Shown here in pieces: positions 1 to 7,700 of a DNA stretch of 64,000 nt. This DNA is from Kitasatospora sp. NBC_01287 (lineage in GTDB: Bacteria > Actinomycetota > Actinomycetes > Streptomycetales > Streptomycetaceae). The stretch spans positions 4,192,501-4,256,500 of the forward strand of contig NZ_JAPEPB010000001.1 in the NCBI RefSeq assembly GCF_026340565.1. Direction: 5' to 3'. The number at the start of each line of letters is the position of its first letter. The first letter of the stretch is position 1. A program made the translations under genes and the position numbers. The notes under the pieces are model-generated. The model was not told the origin of the DNA and searched no databases. It saw nothing but the letters and a program-made list of their open reading frames with translations.

Positions 1-498
1 CCCGAAACCGTGCTCGGCGTGCTGCGCGCGATGGGGTACGCCCCGGCCGCCGAGTCCGCGGAGGGCGATCTGGTGATCACCCGGCCCGACAGCCACCGCA
101 CCCCGCCACGCACCGCGCCCGCCCCGGTCGCCGACGGACCCGCCACCCCGGACGCGGTGCTGCTCGGCGCCGCCGTCAAGGCGATCCGGGCGGGCGACCG
201 GGCGGCCACCGCGCTACGCCGCGAGACGGTGGCCGGGCCGGCCGCCGCGCCCACCGACGCCCACCGGCTGCCGCGCACCGCCGCGGCGGACACGCTGGCC
301 GCGCTGCAGACCGCGGTGCTGCTCGGCGAGCGGATGTGGATCGGCTACATCAACGCCGAGGGGCTGGCCTCGCAGCGGGTGATCGACCCGGTGAAGGTGG
401 AGGGCGGCTACGTGACGGCCTTCGACCACCACGCCGAGAAGCTCAACACCTTCGCCCTGCACCGGATCACCGGCGTGGCCGAACTGGACGAGGGCTAG
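1..498 (+). CDS. Helicase-associated (WYL-like) protein, C-terminal part
   Basis: The reading frame is open from base 1, so the gene starts before the window and only about the last 165 residues are seen. A variable Ala/Pro-rich stretch is followed by a compact C-terminal module containing MWIGYINAEG and later VIDPVKVEGGYVTAFDHHA, resembling the WYL-type domain at the end of actinomycete helicase-associated proteins. Such proteins are usually thought to work with an XPB-like helicase in DNA repair; one is encoded about 5 kb downstream. Identification rests on this C-terminal similarity only. The next gene begins 11 bases after the stop. Confidence 0.6.
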   Translation, partial: PETVLGVLRAMGYAPAAESAEGDLVITRPDSHRTPPRTAPAPVADGPATPDAVLLGAAVKAIRAGDRAATALRRETVAGPAAAPTDAHRLPRTAAADTLAALQTAVLLGERMWIGYINAEGLASQRVIDPVKVEGGYVTAFDHHAEKLNTFALHRITGVAELDEG

Positions 499-508
499 GG
501 TCGCCTCC

Positions 509-1237
509 ATGGAGGACATGGAGGAACTGACGACCGGGGTCCGCTACGCCGTCACCGACCGCCACGGCGGGGTGAGCGCACCGCCGTACGACTCGCGCAA
601 CCTGGGCGGCGCGACCGCGGACGACTACCAGGACGTGCTGCGGAACCGGGAGCTGACGGCCCGTCGGTTCGGGCTGGCCCCGGACCGGGTGGTCTGGATG
701 CGCCAGGTGCACAGCGCCACCGTGGCCCGGGTGTCGGGCCCCTGGGCCGCCGAGGTCCCGGAACTGGACGCGGTGTTCACCACCGAGCCCGGCCTCGCGC
801 TGGCCGCGCTGGGCGCCGACTGCGCGCCGGTGCTGCTCGCCGACCCGGTGGCGCGGATGGTCGGCGCGGCGCACTCCGGGCGGGTCGGCACGCTCACCGG
901 CGTGGTGCCCGAGCTGGTCGCCGCGATGGCCGCGGCCGGGGCCGAGCCGGGGCGGATGACCGCCCTGGTCGGCCCGATGGCCTGCGGGCGCTGCTACGAG
1001 GTGCCGGCGGCGATGCGCGAGGAGTCCGCCGCCGTGCTGCCCGAGGTGCGCTCCACGACCCGCCAGGGCACCCCGGCCCTGGACCTGCGGGCCGGGATCA
1101 CCGCGCAGTTGGCTCGCGCGGGCGTCGCCGCGGTGCGCCAGGACGCCCGCTGCACGATCGAGGACGCCGACCTCTTCTCGCACCGCCGCGACCAGCCGAC
1201 CGGGCGCTTCGCGGCGTACGTGTGGCTGGAGGCCTGA
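509..1237 (+). CDS. pgeF: YfiH/PgeF-family polyphenol oxidase (laccase domain)
   Basis: A 242-residue protein of the YfiH/LACC1 family. Members are variously assigned purine-nucleoside phosphorylase or oxidoreductase activity, and the E. coli member edits peptidoglycan precursors. The family's metal ligands are visible: His in QVHSATV, Cys in LGADCAPVLLADP and His in GAAHSGRVG. The C-terminal signature CTIEDADLFSHRRD is also present. In many actinobacteria a homologue sits next to ftsZ; here it lies between a helicase-associated gene and argS. A second in-frame ATG at 518 is possible, but the first ATG gives the expected N-terminus. It is convergent with argS, with a 7-base gap. Confidence 0.85.
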   Translation: MEDMEELTTGVRYAVTDRHGGVSAPPYDSRNLGGATADDYQDVLRNRELTARRFGLAPDRVVWMRQVHSATVARVSGPWAAEVPELDAVFTTEPGLALAALGADCAPVLLADPVARMVGAAHSGRVGTLTGVVPELVAAMAAAGAEPGRMTALVGPMACGRCYEVPAAMREESAAVLPEVRSTTRQGTPALDLRAGITAQLARAGVAAVRQDARCTIEDADLFSHRRDQPTGRFAAYVWLEA

Positions 1238-1244
1238 GCTTTCC

Positions 1245-2954
1245 TCACATCCGTTCGGGCGCGGCGATCCCCAGCAGGCCCAGGCCGGCCGCCAGTGTCT
1301 CGGCGGTGAGCCGGCAGAGCGCCAGCCGGTTGGCCCGCAGACCGGGTGTCGGCGCCTTGAGCACCGGGCAGCTGCCGTAGAAGTCGGTGAACGCCTTGGC
1401 CAGCCCGTAGAGGTAGCCGCAGAGCCGGTGCGGCTCCAGCGTCCCGGCAGCCTCCCGCAGCACCGCGTCGAAGGCGTCCAGCCGCAGGACCAGCGCCCGC
1501 TCGGCGGGGTGCGAGGGCTGCGACGGGTCGGGGTCGCCCTGGTCCGGGCCCGCCTTGGCCAGCAGGGTCCGCAGCCGGGCGTGCGCGTACTGCAGGTAGA
1601 CGGCGGTGTCACCGGACAGCGAGACCATCCGGTCGAGGTCGAAGACGTAGTTCTTGGTCCGTGCGTTGGCGAGGTCCGCGTACTTCACCGCCCCCACGGC
1701 GGCTGCCCCGACCACCTCGGCGTACTGCCCGTCGTCCAGCTCGTGCGGCTTCTCGGTCAGCACCGCGCGCACCGCCTCCTCCGCCGCGTCGAGCAGGTCG
1801 GCCAGCCGCACGCTGTCACCGGACCGGGTCTTGAACGGCGTGCCGCCGGGCCCGAGCACCAGGCCGAACGGCACGTGCGTGGCGGCGCCCGGGTCGGCCA
1901 GCCAGCCGATCCGGTGCGCGGCGTCGAAGACCAGCGTGAAGTGCAGCGCCTGCCGGGCGTCGACCACGTAGAGGATCCGGTCGGCCTTGAGGGTCTGCAG
2001 CCGGTGCCGGATGGTGGCCAGGTCGGTGGCGGGGTAGCCGTAACCGCCGTTCCGCTTCCGCACGATCAGCGGCGCGGCCACGCCCTCGGCGAAGACGCAG
2101 AGCGCGCCCTCGCTCTCGACCGCGAGGCCTGCGGCCTCGAACTCGGCCACCACGGCGTCCAGTTGGTCGTTGAACGCCGACTCGGGGTCCGCGTCGGCGC
2201 CGGTGAGCAGCAAGCCCATCCGGTCGTAGACCCGCTGGAACGCCTGCTCGGAGATGGCGACCAGCTCCCGCCACACCGCCAGCGTCCCCTCGTCCCCCGC
2301 CTGCAGCGCCACCACCCGCCGCCGGGACCGCTCGGCGAAGGCCGGGTCGGCGGCGAAGGCCTGCTGGGCCGCCTTGTAGAGCACGTCCAGCAGCGCGATG
2401 TCCCGCCACTCCTCGCCCGGGTGCTCGTCCAGGTACTGGATCAGCATCCCGAACTGGGTTCCCCAGTCACCCAGATGGTTCTGCCGCAGCACCTCCGCCC
2501 CGAGGTGCCCCAGGATCCGGGCGAGCGCGTCCCCGATCACGGTCGACCGCAGGTGGCCGACGTGCAGCTCCTTGGCGATGTTCGGCCCGGAGTAGTCCAC
2601 GACGACCCGCTGCCCGGCCAGCGGCTCCCCCACCCCGAGCCGCGGCGCCGCGAGCCGGGTCGCCACCTGCTGCCAGAGCCACTCGTCGGCCACGGTCACG
2701 TTGACGAACCCGGGCCCGGAGGCGGCGGCCGTCAGCCCCGCTCCGATCTCCCCCGCCAACCGCTCCGCCAACTCCCGCGGCGCCACCCCGGCGAGCTTCG
2801 CCAGCGCGAACGCGGCCCCCGACTGGAAGTCCGCCTGCTCGGACGGCCGCAGCAGCGGATCCCGCCCGGCCTGCTCCGGTGGCAGCACGCGGGCCATGGC
2901 GGCCGACAGCTCGTCTTCCACCAGGCTCGTCGCAGCTACTACCACCGTGGACAT
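1245..2954 (-). CDS. argS: Arginyl-tRNA synthetase
   Basis: Charges tRNA-Arg with arginine in the cytoplasm. The 569-residue length is normal for class Ia ArgRS. An N-terminal Add1-like domain covers about residues 1-95. The HIGH signature appears as HVGH at 131-134, preceded by YSGPNIAKE, which is typical of ArgRS. The KMSKS loop is replaced by KTRSGD, as in many ArgRS enzymes. The protein ends in the DALR anticodon-binding domain and the terminal sequence PERM. The ATG at 2954 gives the expected MSTV start. It is transcribed divergently from the T7SS cassette and appears monocistronic. Confidence 0.97.
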   Translation of the reverse strand: MSTVVVAATSLVEDELSAAMARVLPPEQAGRDPLLRPSEQADFQSGAAFALAKLAGVAPRELAERLAGEIGAGLTAAASGPGFVNVTVADEWLWQQVATRLAAPRLGVGEPLAGQRVVVDYSGPNIAKELHVGHLRSTVIGDALARILGHLGAEVLRQNHLGDWGTQFGMLIQYLDEHPGEEWRDIALLDVLYKAAQQAFAADPAFAERSRRRVVALQAGDEGTLAVWRELVAISEQAFQRVYDRMGLLLTGADADPESAFNDQLDAVVAEFEAAGLAVESEGALCVFAEGVAAPLIVRKRNGGYGYPATDLATIRHRLQTLKADRILYVVDARQALHFTLVFDAAHRIGWLADPGAATHVPFGLVLGPGGTPFKTRSGDSVRLADLLDAAEEAVRAVLTEKPHELDDGQYAEVVGAAAVGAVKYADLANARTKNYVFDLDRMVSLSGDTAVYLQYAHARLRTLLAKAGPDQGDPDPSQPSHPAERALVLRLDAFDAVLREAAGTLEPHRLCGYLYGLAKAFTDFYGSCPVLKAPTPGLRANRLALCRLTAETLAAGLGLLGIAAPERM

Positions 2955-3331
2955 CGCGGACTCCCGTCCTCACCTGCTCGAATGTTCCGAGCATGCTAGG
3001 GAGGAGGGGCCCACCAGTGCACCGGGTTTTCCGCGCGCCCCGGCCTTGGACGCTGCGACCGGATCGTTCCGCATAATGCGCACGAGCCGCACAGCGCGCA
3101 AATGACCGGCAGTCAGCTACGCAAAAGAGGCCACCGCCGGCGTCCTCCGACTCCTGACTCCGCGTAGACCCCAGCCTGCGCCGCCTCGTCCTGACACCAG
3201 GCCGGCCATCGTCGTCAGCCGCCACAACAGGACCATCGCCACACGAGAGCCTCAGATGTGCCAAACGACACACGGCCGCAAGAGCATCCAGGTACGGTAT
3301 CGAGCTAGCTCTGGTGGCAAGGGGGACGGGG
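2955..3331. other. Divergent intergenic region argS / T7SS cassette
   Basis: 377 bases with no convincing gene, holding the promoters of both divergent units. The right-hand part is visibly less GC-rich than argS. No operator, leader peptide or T-box could be recognised. On the minus strand TAGCAT at 2994-2999 could be an argS -10 element, but I find no matching -35. Confidence 0.5.
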
Positions 3332-3655
3332 ATGGGCGAGGGCTATCGCGTGGATCTCCACGCACTGCAACAAGCAGCCGCCGGCGTGAACGGCACGCTC
3401 GACGAGTTGAACCAGCAGAGCGTGAGTGGCATACCTCACGATCCAACCGCCATCGGGAACGGTGATCTCGCAAGCACGTTGGGCGATTTCCTTGATCGAT
3501 GGCAGCGGGGCGTCAGCAACCTTGCGAAGGACGGTCAGGAGATTGCAGCCCGGCTGACGGCGAGCCTGAACGCCTACCGCCGAGCTGACCAGAGCACGGC
3601 AGATCAGCTCACTGGCACCCTCCAGGGCAACGGTGCTGATCCGGGGGCCACCTAG
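3332..3655 (+). CDS. EspC/WXG100-like T7SS partner protein
   Basis: A 107-residue, predominantly helical protein with the build of small type VII secretion targets. A YRVDLHALQQAAAGVNGTLDEL helix (residues 5 on), a loop, then a second long helix with FLDRWQRGVSNL and Ala/Leu heptads. The ATG at 3332 is preferred over the GTG at 3314 because a purine-rich ribosome site (AAGGGGG) lies just upstream. Only one base separates its stop from the ATG of the toxin gene, so the two are co-translated. Such partners usually pair with the N-terminal helical domain of the neighbouring substrate for export. The family assignment is from overall pattern, not from a search. Confidence 0.7.
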   Translation: MGEGYRVDLHALQQAAAGVNGTLDELNQQSVSGIPHDPTAIGNGDLASTLGDFLDRWQRGVSNLAKDGQEIAARLTASLNAYRRADQSTADQLTGTLQGNGADPGAT

Positions 3656-3656
3656 C

Positions 3657-4727
3657 ATGACAGAGCTTGGGAATACCAGCGATCCGAAGGCCCTCATTCC
3701 TGGCGACCCCGACTCCGTCCATCATACGGAATCAGCGCTGAGAGCATATGGCGACCTGCTGCACATCGCTGGTGCCGGCCTCCAGCGAATCGACACCAGC
3801 GACGGCTGGAGCGGTGACGCGGCCGACGCGTTCCGCAAGGTTTTCCATGGCCAACCCGGCAAGTGGTTACAGGCTGGCGATGCGTTCCACGATGCTGCGG
3901 CTGCCCTGGACGCCTACACGACCGTACTGGGTTGGGCTCAGGGTCAGGCAGCCGATGCCATCAACCTCTGGAACTCTGGTGCAGCAAGTCAGCAGGCTGC
4001 GCGTGACAAACTGGACAGCGCTCGCAACCAGTTGGTCAGCGCCGCCAGGACTGCTGCCGCCATCGTCGGGAAGGCGCGCGACCTGGCACCCCCGAAGCCA
4101 GGGTTCTGGTCGCAAGTAGGCGATGACATCGGCGGGTTCTTCTCCGGTGCGGGGCACTTCGCCGAGCAGGTCGGGGAGACCGCTCTGACCGATCTCGCCT
4201 CAGTCGGCAACGCGATCGTGCATGACCCGGGTTCCGTTGCCGAGACCGGCTTGGGCCTGGGGCTGGCTGCCCTCGGCGCGGGTGGCGAGGTCGGCGGGTT
4301 CGCGCTGGACGCGACGGGTATCGGTTTGGTGATAGGCGTGCCGACCAATGTCGTCTCAGCCGGTGCGATCGCCACCGGTCTCGGCATGGCCGGTCTCGGA
4401 ATGACCCACATCGCGAATGATGCAGCCGGCCCGGACCGCGTCAACATGAACTCCGACGGATCAGGCGGCAGCAGCGAATCAGCAGCGCCTCGGTCATACC
4501 AGTCGAATCCTGGTAGCATCGGGCAGGATCTGGGTTATTCTCGGCGCCAAGTCAACGACGCGATTCACGCAGTCAAGGGACAAGGGGGCTGGCGCGGGAT
4601 CGGCGGCAACAAGAACCCGGACGTCGTGGTGGACACGAGCACCGGTGAAGTATATCCGAAGCTCCCCGATGGAAGTCCCGCCGATGACAGCATCGGGAAC
4701 ATTTTTGACTACCTGCCAGAGGAATAA
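3657..4727 (+). CDS. Putative T7SS-exported polymorphic toxin
   Basis: A 356-residue modular protein. Residues 1-130 form an all-helical leader with a WXG turn (DGWSGDAADAF), characteristic of actinobacterial T7SS substrates. A central Gly/Ala-rich hydrophobic segment follows (about 150-255, containing LGLGLAALGAGG). A Gly/Ser linker precedes a compact C-terminal domain of about 75 residues with DLGYSRRQVNDAIHAVKG, NPDVVVDTSTGEVYPK and DSIGNIFDYLPEE. The terminal domain looks like a small nuclease-type toxin module, but I cannot assign its activity. Leu71 is encoded by TTA (3867-3869), the rare codon read by bldA tRNA. Base composition is lower than in the flanking genes. The immunity gene follows 8 bases downstream. 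Confidence 0.7.
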   Translation: MTELGNTSDPKALIPGDPDSVHHTESALRAYGDLLHIAGAGLQRIDTSDGWSGDAADAFRKVFHGQPGKWLQAGDAFHDAAAALDAYTTVLGWAQGQAADAINLWNSGAASQQAARDKLDSARNQLVSAARTAAAIVGKARDLAPPKPGFWSQVGDDIGGFFSGAGHFAEQVGETALTDLASVGNAIVHDPGSVAETGLGLGLAALGAGGEVGGFALDATGIGLVIGVPTNVVSAGAIATGLGMAGLGMTHIANDAAGPDRVNMNSDGSGGSSESAAPRSYQSNPGSIGQDLGYSRRQVNDAIHAVKGQGGWRGIGGNKNPDVVVDTSTGEVYPKLPDGSPADDSIGNIFDYLPEE

Positions 4728-4735
4728 GTGCACGA

Positions 4736-5116
4736 ATGGCGAACGAGATGACTGAGCTGCCGGATCGTCGCATCCTTCCCTTGCGCGGACACCGCGTGGT
4801 GGATATCACCTGGGCCGGTGATATCACATTCGAACTCGACCCGCCCGGCGAGATCACAGTCGGAGCGGACGCCCTCTTCACAAAGGGTGCTGTTACCGCT
4901 CCCGGCGCCAACCCGACTCCACTGAGCCAATTCAGCAAGGATGAGGTTCGGCAGACCGTTGGCACTGAGATTCTGTCGGCAGTCGCATTCAACTCCGGCG
5001 CCCTGCGGGTTGTCTTCAACCACGGCTGGCACCTGAACGTGAGCTCCAAAGGACTGTTCGTTCCGGCAGCAGTGAAATCAGGTGAATCCGTCACCTGGAC
5101 CCGCCACAGGCCGTAA
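4736..5116 (+). CDS. DUF6188-family protein, probable immunity partner
   Basis: 126 residues with features of the DUF6188 family: ILPLRGHRVVDITWAG near the start, an alternating beta pattern, APGANPTPL in the middle and a later GALRVVFNHGWHLNV strand. The family is frequent beside actinomycete T7SS/polymorphic toxin genes. That context, the 8-base gap to the toxin gene and the small soluble form suggest it protects the producing cell. The immunity role is inferred from position. The C-terminus after HLNV is shorter than in many relatives as I remember them. No signal peptide or membrane segment is visible. Confidence 0.65.
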   Translation: MANEMTELPDRRILPLRGHRVVDITWAGDITFELDPPGEITVGADALFTKGAVTAPGANPTPLSQFSKDEVRQTVGTEILSAVAFNSGALRVVFNHGWHLNVSSKGLFVPAAVKSGESVTWTRHRP

Positions 5117-5466
5117 CGACGTCGGATCGGCGCACGTTTCAGACCGAAAGCATCGTACGGCCCGTCATCGAGTTCATTACTCAACGGCGGGCCGCACGTG
5201 TTGACACGGGACCTTACGGGACTTCGTCCTGTGCGACTGCCTCCGTGATCACCGCCCGAGCGTCCTTGCCTTCCGTGCTGATGCGCCGCGCGTGGCTTTC
5301 CCGACCGAGTTCACGTCGAACTCGGCGAGCCGAGCAGGCCCGACCCGCACGGCTCCGGTGCACCCGGCTCCCGCGCGCCCCCGTCTTCCCCCACCGCCCC
5401 ACCGAACGGTCCGCCGATGCGCGACACTGGAGGGTCTGCGCCTGACTCGATGGAGGACTCCACACC
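5117..5466. other. Intergenic region with weak inverted repeat
   Basis: 350 bases without a supported gene. A 7-base inverted repeat (CGGCCCG at 5158-5164, CGGGCCG at 5188-5194) could be a weak terminator for the T7SS cassette, but the loop is long and there is no T-run. GC content rises back to the chromosomal norm towards the XPB gene. The XPB promoter should lie in the right-hand half but is not recognisable. Confidence 0.4.
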
Positions 5467-7101
5467 GTGAACAGCGGGCCACTGATCGTCCAAAGCGACA
5501 AAACTCTCCTGCTGGAGATCGACCACCCGCAGGCCGCCGACTGCCGCCGCGCCATCGCCCCGTTCGCCGAACTGGAGCGGGCGCCCGAGCACGTGCACAC
5601 CTACCGGGTGACCCCGCTGGGGCTGTGGAACGCGCGGGCCGCCGGGCATGACGCCGAGCAGGTGGTGGACGCGCTGGTGACGTACTCGCGCTACCCCGTG
5701 CCGCACGCGCTGCTGGTGGACGTGGCCGACACGATGGCCCGCTACGGGCGGCTCCAGCTGACCAAGCACCCGGTGCACGGCCTGGTGCTGAGCACCACCG
5801 ACCGGCCGGTGCTCGAAGAGGTGCTGAAGTCGAAGAAGATCGCGCCGCTGGTCGGTGTCCGGCTCGACCCGGACACCGTGGCGGTGCACCCCTCCGAGCG
5901 CGGGCAGATCAAGCAGGTGCTGCTCAAGCTCGGCTGGCCGGCCGAGGACCACGCCGGCTACGTGGACGGCGAGGCGCACCCGATCGAGCTGGAGCAGGAC
6001 GGCTGGCAGCTGCGCCCCTACCAGCAGCAGGCGGTGGAGGGCTTCTGGCACGGCGGCAGCGGCGTCGTCGTGCTGCCCTGCGGCGCGGGCAAGACGCTGG
6101 TCGGCGCGGCCGCGATGGCCGAGGCCAAGTCGACCACGCTGATCCTGGTCACCAACACCGTCTCCGCCCGCCAGTGGAAGCACGAGCTGGTCAAGCGCAC
6201 CTCGCTGACCGAGGACGAGATCGGCGAGTACAGCGGGACCAAGAAGGAGATCCGCCCGGTCACCATCGCCACCTACCAGGTGATGACGACCAAGCGGAAG
6301 GGCAGCTACGCGCACCTGGAGCTGTTCGACGCGCGCAACTGGGGCCTGGTGGTCTACGACGAGGTGCACCTGCTGCCCGCACCGGTCTTCAAGTTCACCG
6401 CCGACCTGCAGGCCCGCCGCCGGCTCGGCCTGACCGCGACCCTGGTGCGCGAGGACGGCCGCGAGGGCGACGTCTTCTCGCTGATCGGCCCCAAGCGCTT
6501 CGACGCCCCGTGGAAGGAGATCGAGGCGCAGGGCTACATCGCGCCGGCCGACTGCTGCGAGGTGCGGGTCACCCTGAGCGACTCCGAGCGGCTGTCCTAC
6601 GCCACCGCCGAGCCGGAGGAGCGCTACCGCTTCTGCTCCACCACCGCGACCAAGCGGCGGGTGGTGGAGGCGCTGGTCAAGAAGCACGAGAAGGACCAGA
6701 CGCTGATCATCGGGCAGTACATCGACCAGCTGGACGAGCTGGGCGAGGTGCTGAACGCACCGGTGATCAAGGGCGAGACCAGCAACGCGCAGCGCGAGAA
6801 GCTCTTCGAGGCCTTCCGCAGCAAGGAGATCAGCGTGCTGGTCGTCTCCAAGGTGGCGAACTTCTCGATCGACCTGCCGGAGGCCACGGTGGCCATCCAG
6901 GTCTCCGGGACCTTCGGCTCGCGCCAGGAGGAGGCCCAGCGGCTGGGTCGGGTGCTGCGCCCCAAGGCCGACGGCCACTCGGCGCACTTCTACTCGGTGG
7001 TGGCCCGCGACACGGTGGACCAGGACTTCGCCGCACACCGGCAGCGCTTCCTGGCGGAGCAGGGGTACGCCTACCGGATCATCGACGCGGACGACGTGTA
7101 G
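5467..7101 (+). CDS. XPB-type DNA repair helicase
   Basis: A 544-residue superfamily 2 helicase of the bacterial XPB/Rad25 type, a 3'-5' DNA translocase expected to act in nucleotide excision repair. An N-terminal helicase-associated domain (about 1-175) is followed by the motor: Walker A PCGAGKT at about 204-210, the DEVH box near 298, GLTATLVRED as motif III plus the RED signature of XPB, and motif VI RQEEAQRLGRVLRP near 480. Bacterial XPBs lack the TFIIH-specific extensions, as here. The GTG start has a GGAGG-type ribosome site (GGAGGAC) upstream. The gene probably works with the WYL-like protein encoded at the window edge, from which it is separated by about 5 kb. Confidence 0.93.
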   Translation: MNSGPLIVQSDKTLLLEIDHPQAADCRRAIAPFAELERAPEHVHTYRVTPLGLWNARAAGHDAEQVVDALVTYSRYPVPHALLVDVADTMARYGRLQLTKHPVHGLVLSTTDRPVLEEVLKSKKIAPLVGVRLDPDTVAVHPSERGQIKQVLLKLGWPAEDHAGYVDGEAHPIELEQDGWQLRPYQQQAVEGFWHGGSGVVVLPCGAGKTLVGAAAMAEAKSTTLILVTNTVSARQWKHELVKRTSLTEDEIGEYSGTKKEIRPVTIATYQVMTTKRKGSYAHLELFDARNWGLVVYDEVHLLPAPVFKFTADLQARRRLGLTATLVREDGREGDVFSLIGPKRFDAPWKEIEAQGYIAPADCCEVRVTLSDSERLSYATAEPEERYRFCSTTATKRRVVEALVKKHEKDQTLIIGQYIDQLDELGEVLNAPVIKGETSNAQREKLFEAFRSKEISVLVVSKVANFSIDLPEATVAIQVSGTFGSRQEEAQRLGRVLRPKADGHSAHFYSVVARDTVDQDFAAHRQRFLAEQGYAYRIIDADDV

Positions 7102-7155
7102 TCACCGCCGATCACCGGCACGGGGACGGGTGGTCACCGCCGATCACCGGCACGG
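7101..7155. repeat. 23-bp direct repeat after the XPB stop
   Basis: Two identical 23-base copies (7101-7123 and 7133-7155) begin GTCACCGCCG and are spaced by a 32-base period. Each contains a small GCCG/CGGC inverted repeat. Weaker similarity extends leftwards across the TAG stop of the helicase gene, so the duplication unit appears to include the gene end. Confidence 0.9.
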
Positions 7156-7160
7156 AACGG

Positions 7161-7388
7161 CTACAGCTTGACGCCGTCGCGCCCGAGGAAGACGACGCGC
7201 GCGGCGGTGTCGAGCACGATGCCGACATTGCGCACGGCCTGGCTCAGCGGCTTTCGGCGCCGCGGACTGTCAGTGACGGCCGAGGCGGCGGTGGCGCCCG
7301 CGGGCGGGATGGACAGGGACTCGGAGGTGGTGCGCGCCCGGGGGGTCTTGGCCGCAGCCGGGGGCGCCGTCAGATGCACGGTGCTCAT
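7161..7388 (-). CDS. Small hypothetical basic protein
   Basis: 75 residues: a Thr/Ala/Pro-rich N-terminal half, a SPRRRKPLSQAV basic patch, then a C-terminal segment with RNVGIVLDTAARVVFLGRDG. The ATG at 7388 is preferred because GGAAG lies 6 bases upstream. A longer frame to 7628 exists, but its extra N-terminus is Arg/Gly junk. No family is recognised. Short proteins of this shape, a disordered head and one conserved C-terminal block, are common in streptomycetes. It is convergent with the XPB gene and divergent from helD. Confidence 0.6.
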   Translation of the reverse strand: MSTVHLTAPPAAAKTPRARTTSESLSIPPAGATAASAVTDSPRRRKPLSQAVRNVGIVLDTAARVVFLGRDGVKL

Positions 7389-7700
7389 GTCTTCCACCGT
7401 AGTTTTCCGACCGGGTGAACCGCATCCACCCAAAGGCCGTAGTCGAAGGGACCCTGGTCCTCCTCCAGGCCTACCCCTCCCTGAGGTGCTTATCCGGTTC
7501 CGGCGAACTCGTGTTCGGCGGATATTCGTTAGCGTGCGGGTGAACAGCGCTCTATGCTGTCCGGTCTGCCCCCTCCCGAACCGTGGTGCCGCTCGTGGCA
7601 GCCGTGGGAGGCCCTGGCCGCTCGGCAACCGGTCAGGTTCTCACTGTGAGCTACGACGAGACCGCCGCGCCCCTGGACGGCGCGGCCGGGAAGGTTCGCT
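7389..7700. promoter_or_regulatory. Divergent promoter region of helD
   Basis: 312 bases between the small minus-strand gene and helD, less GC-rich in the middle. A plausible vegetative promoter for helD is TTAGCG (7529-7534) and TATGCT (7553-7558) with an 18-base spacer, giving a leader of about 135 bases. The ribosome site GGGAAGG precedes the GTG at 7701. I find no rifampicin-associated element. Confidence 0.4.

Noticed and set aside
2955..3331. T-box leader for argS
   Set aside because: No T-box sequence, specifier loop or terminator could be found. Actinobacterial T-boxes that I know of are mostly on ileS.
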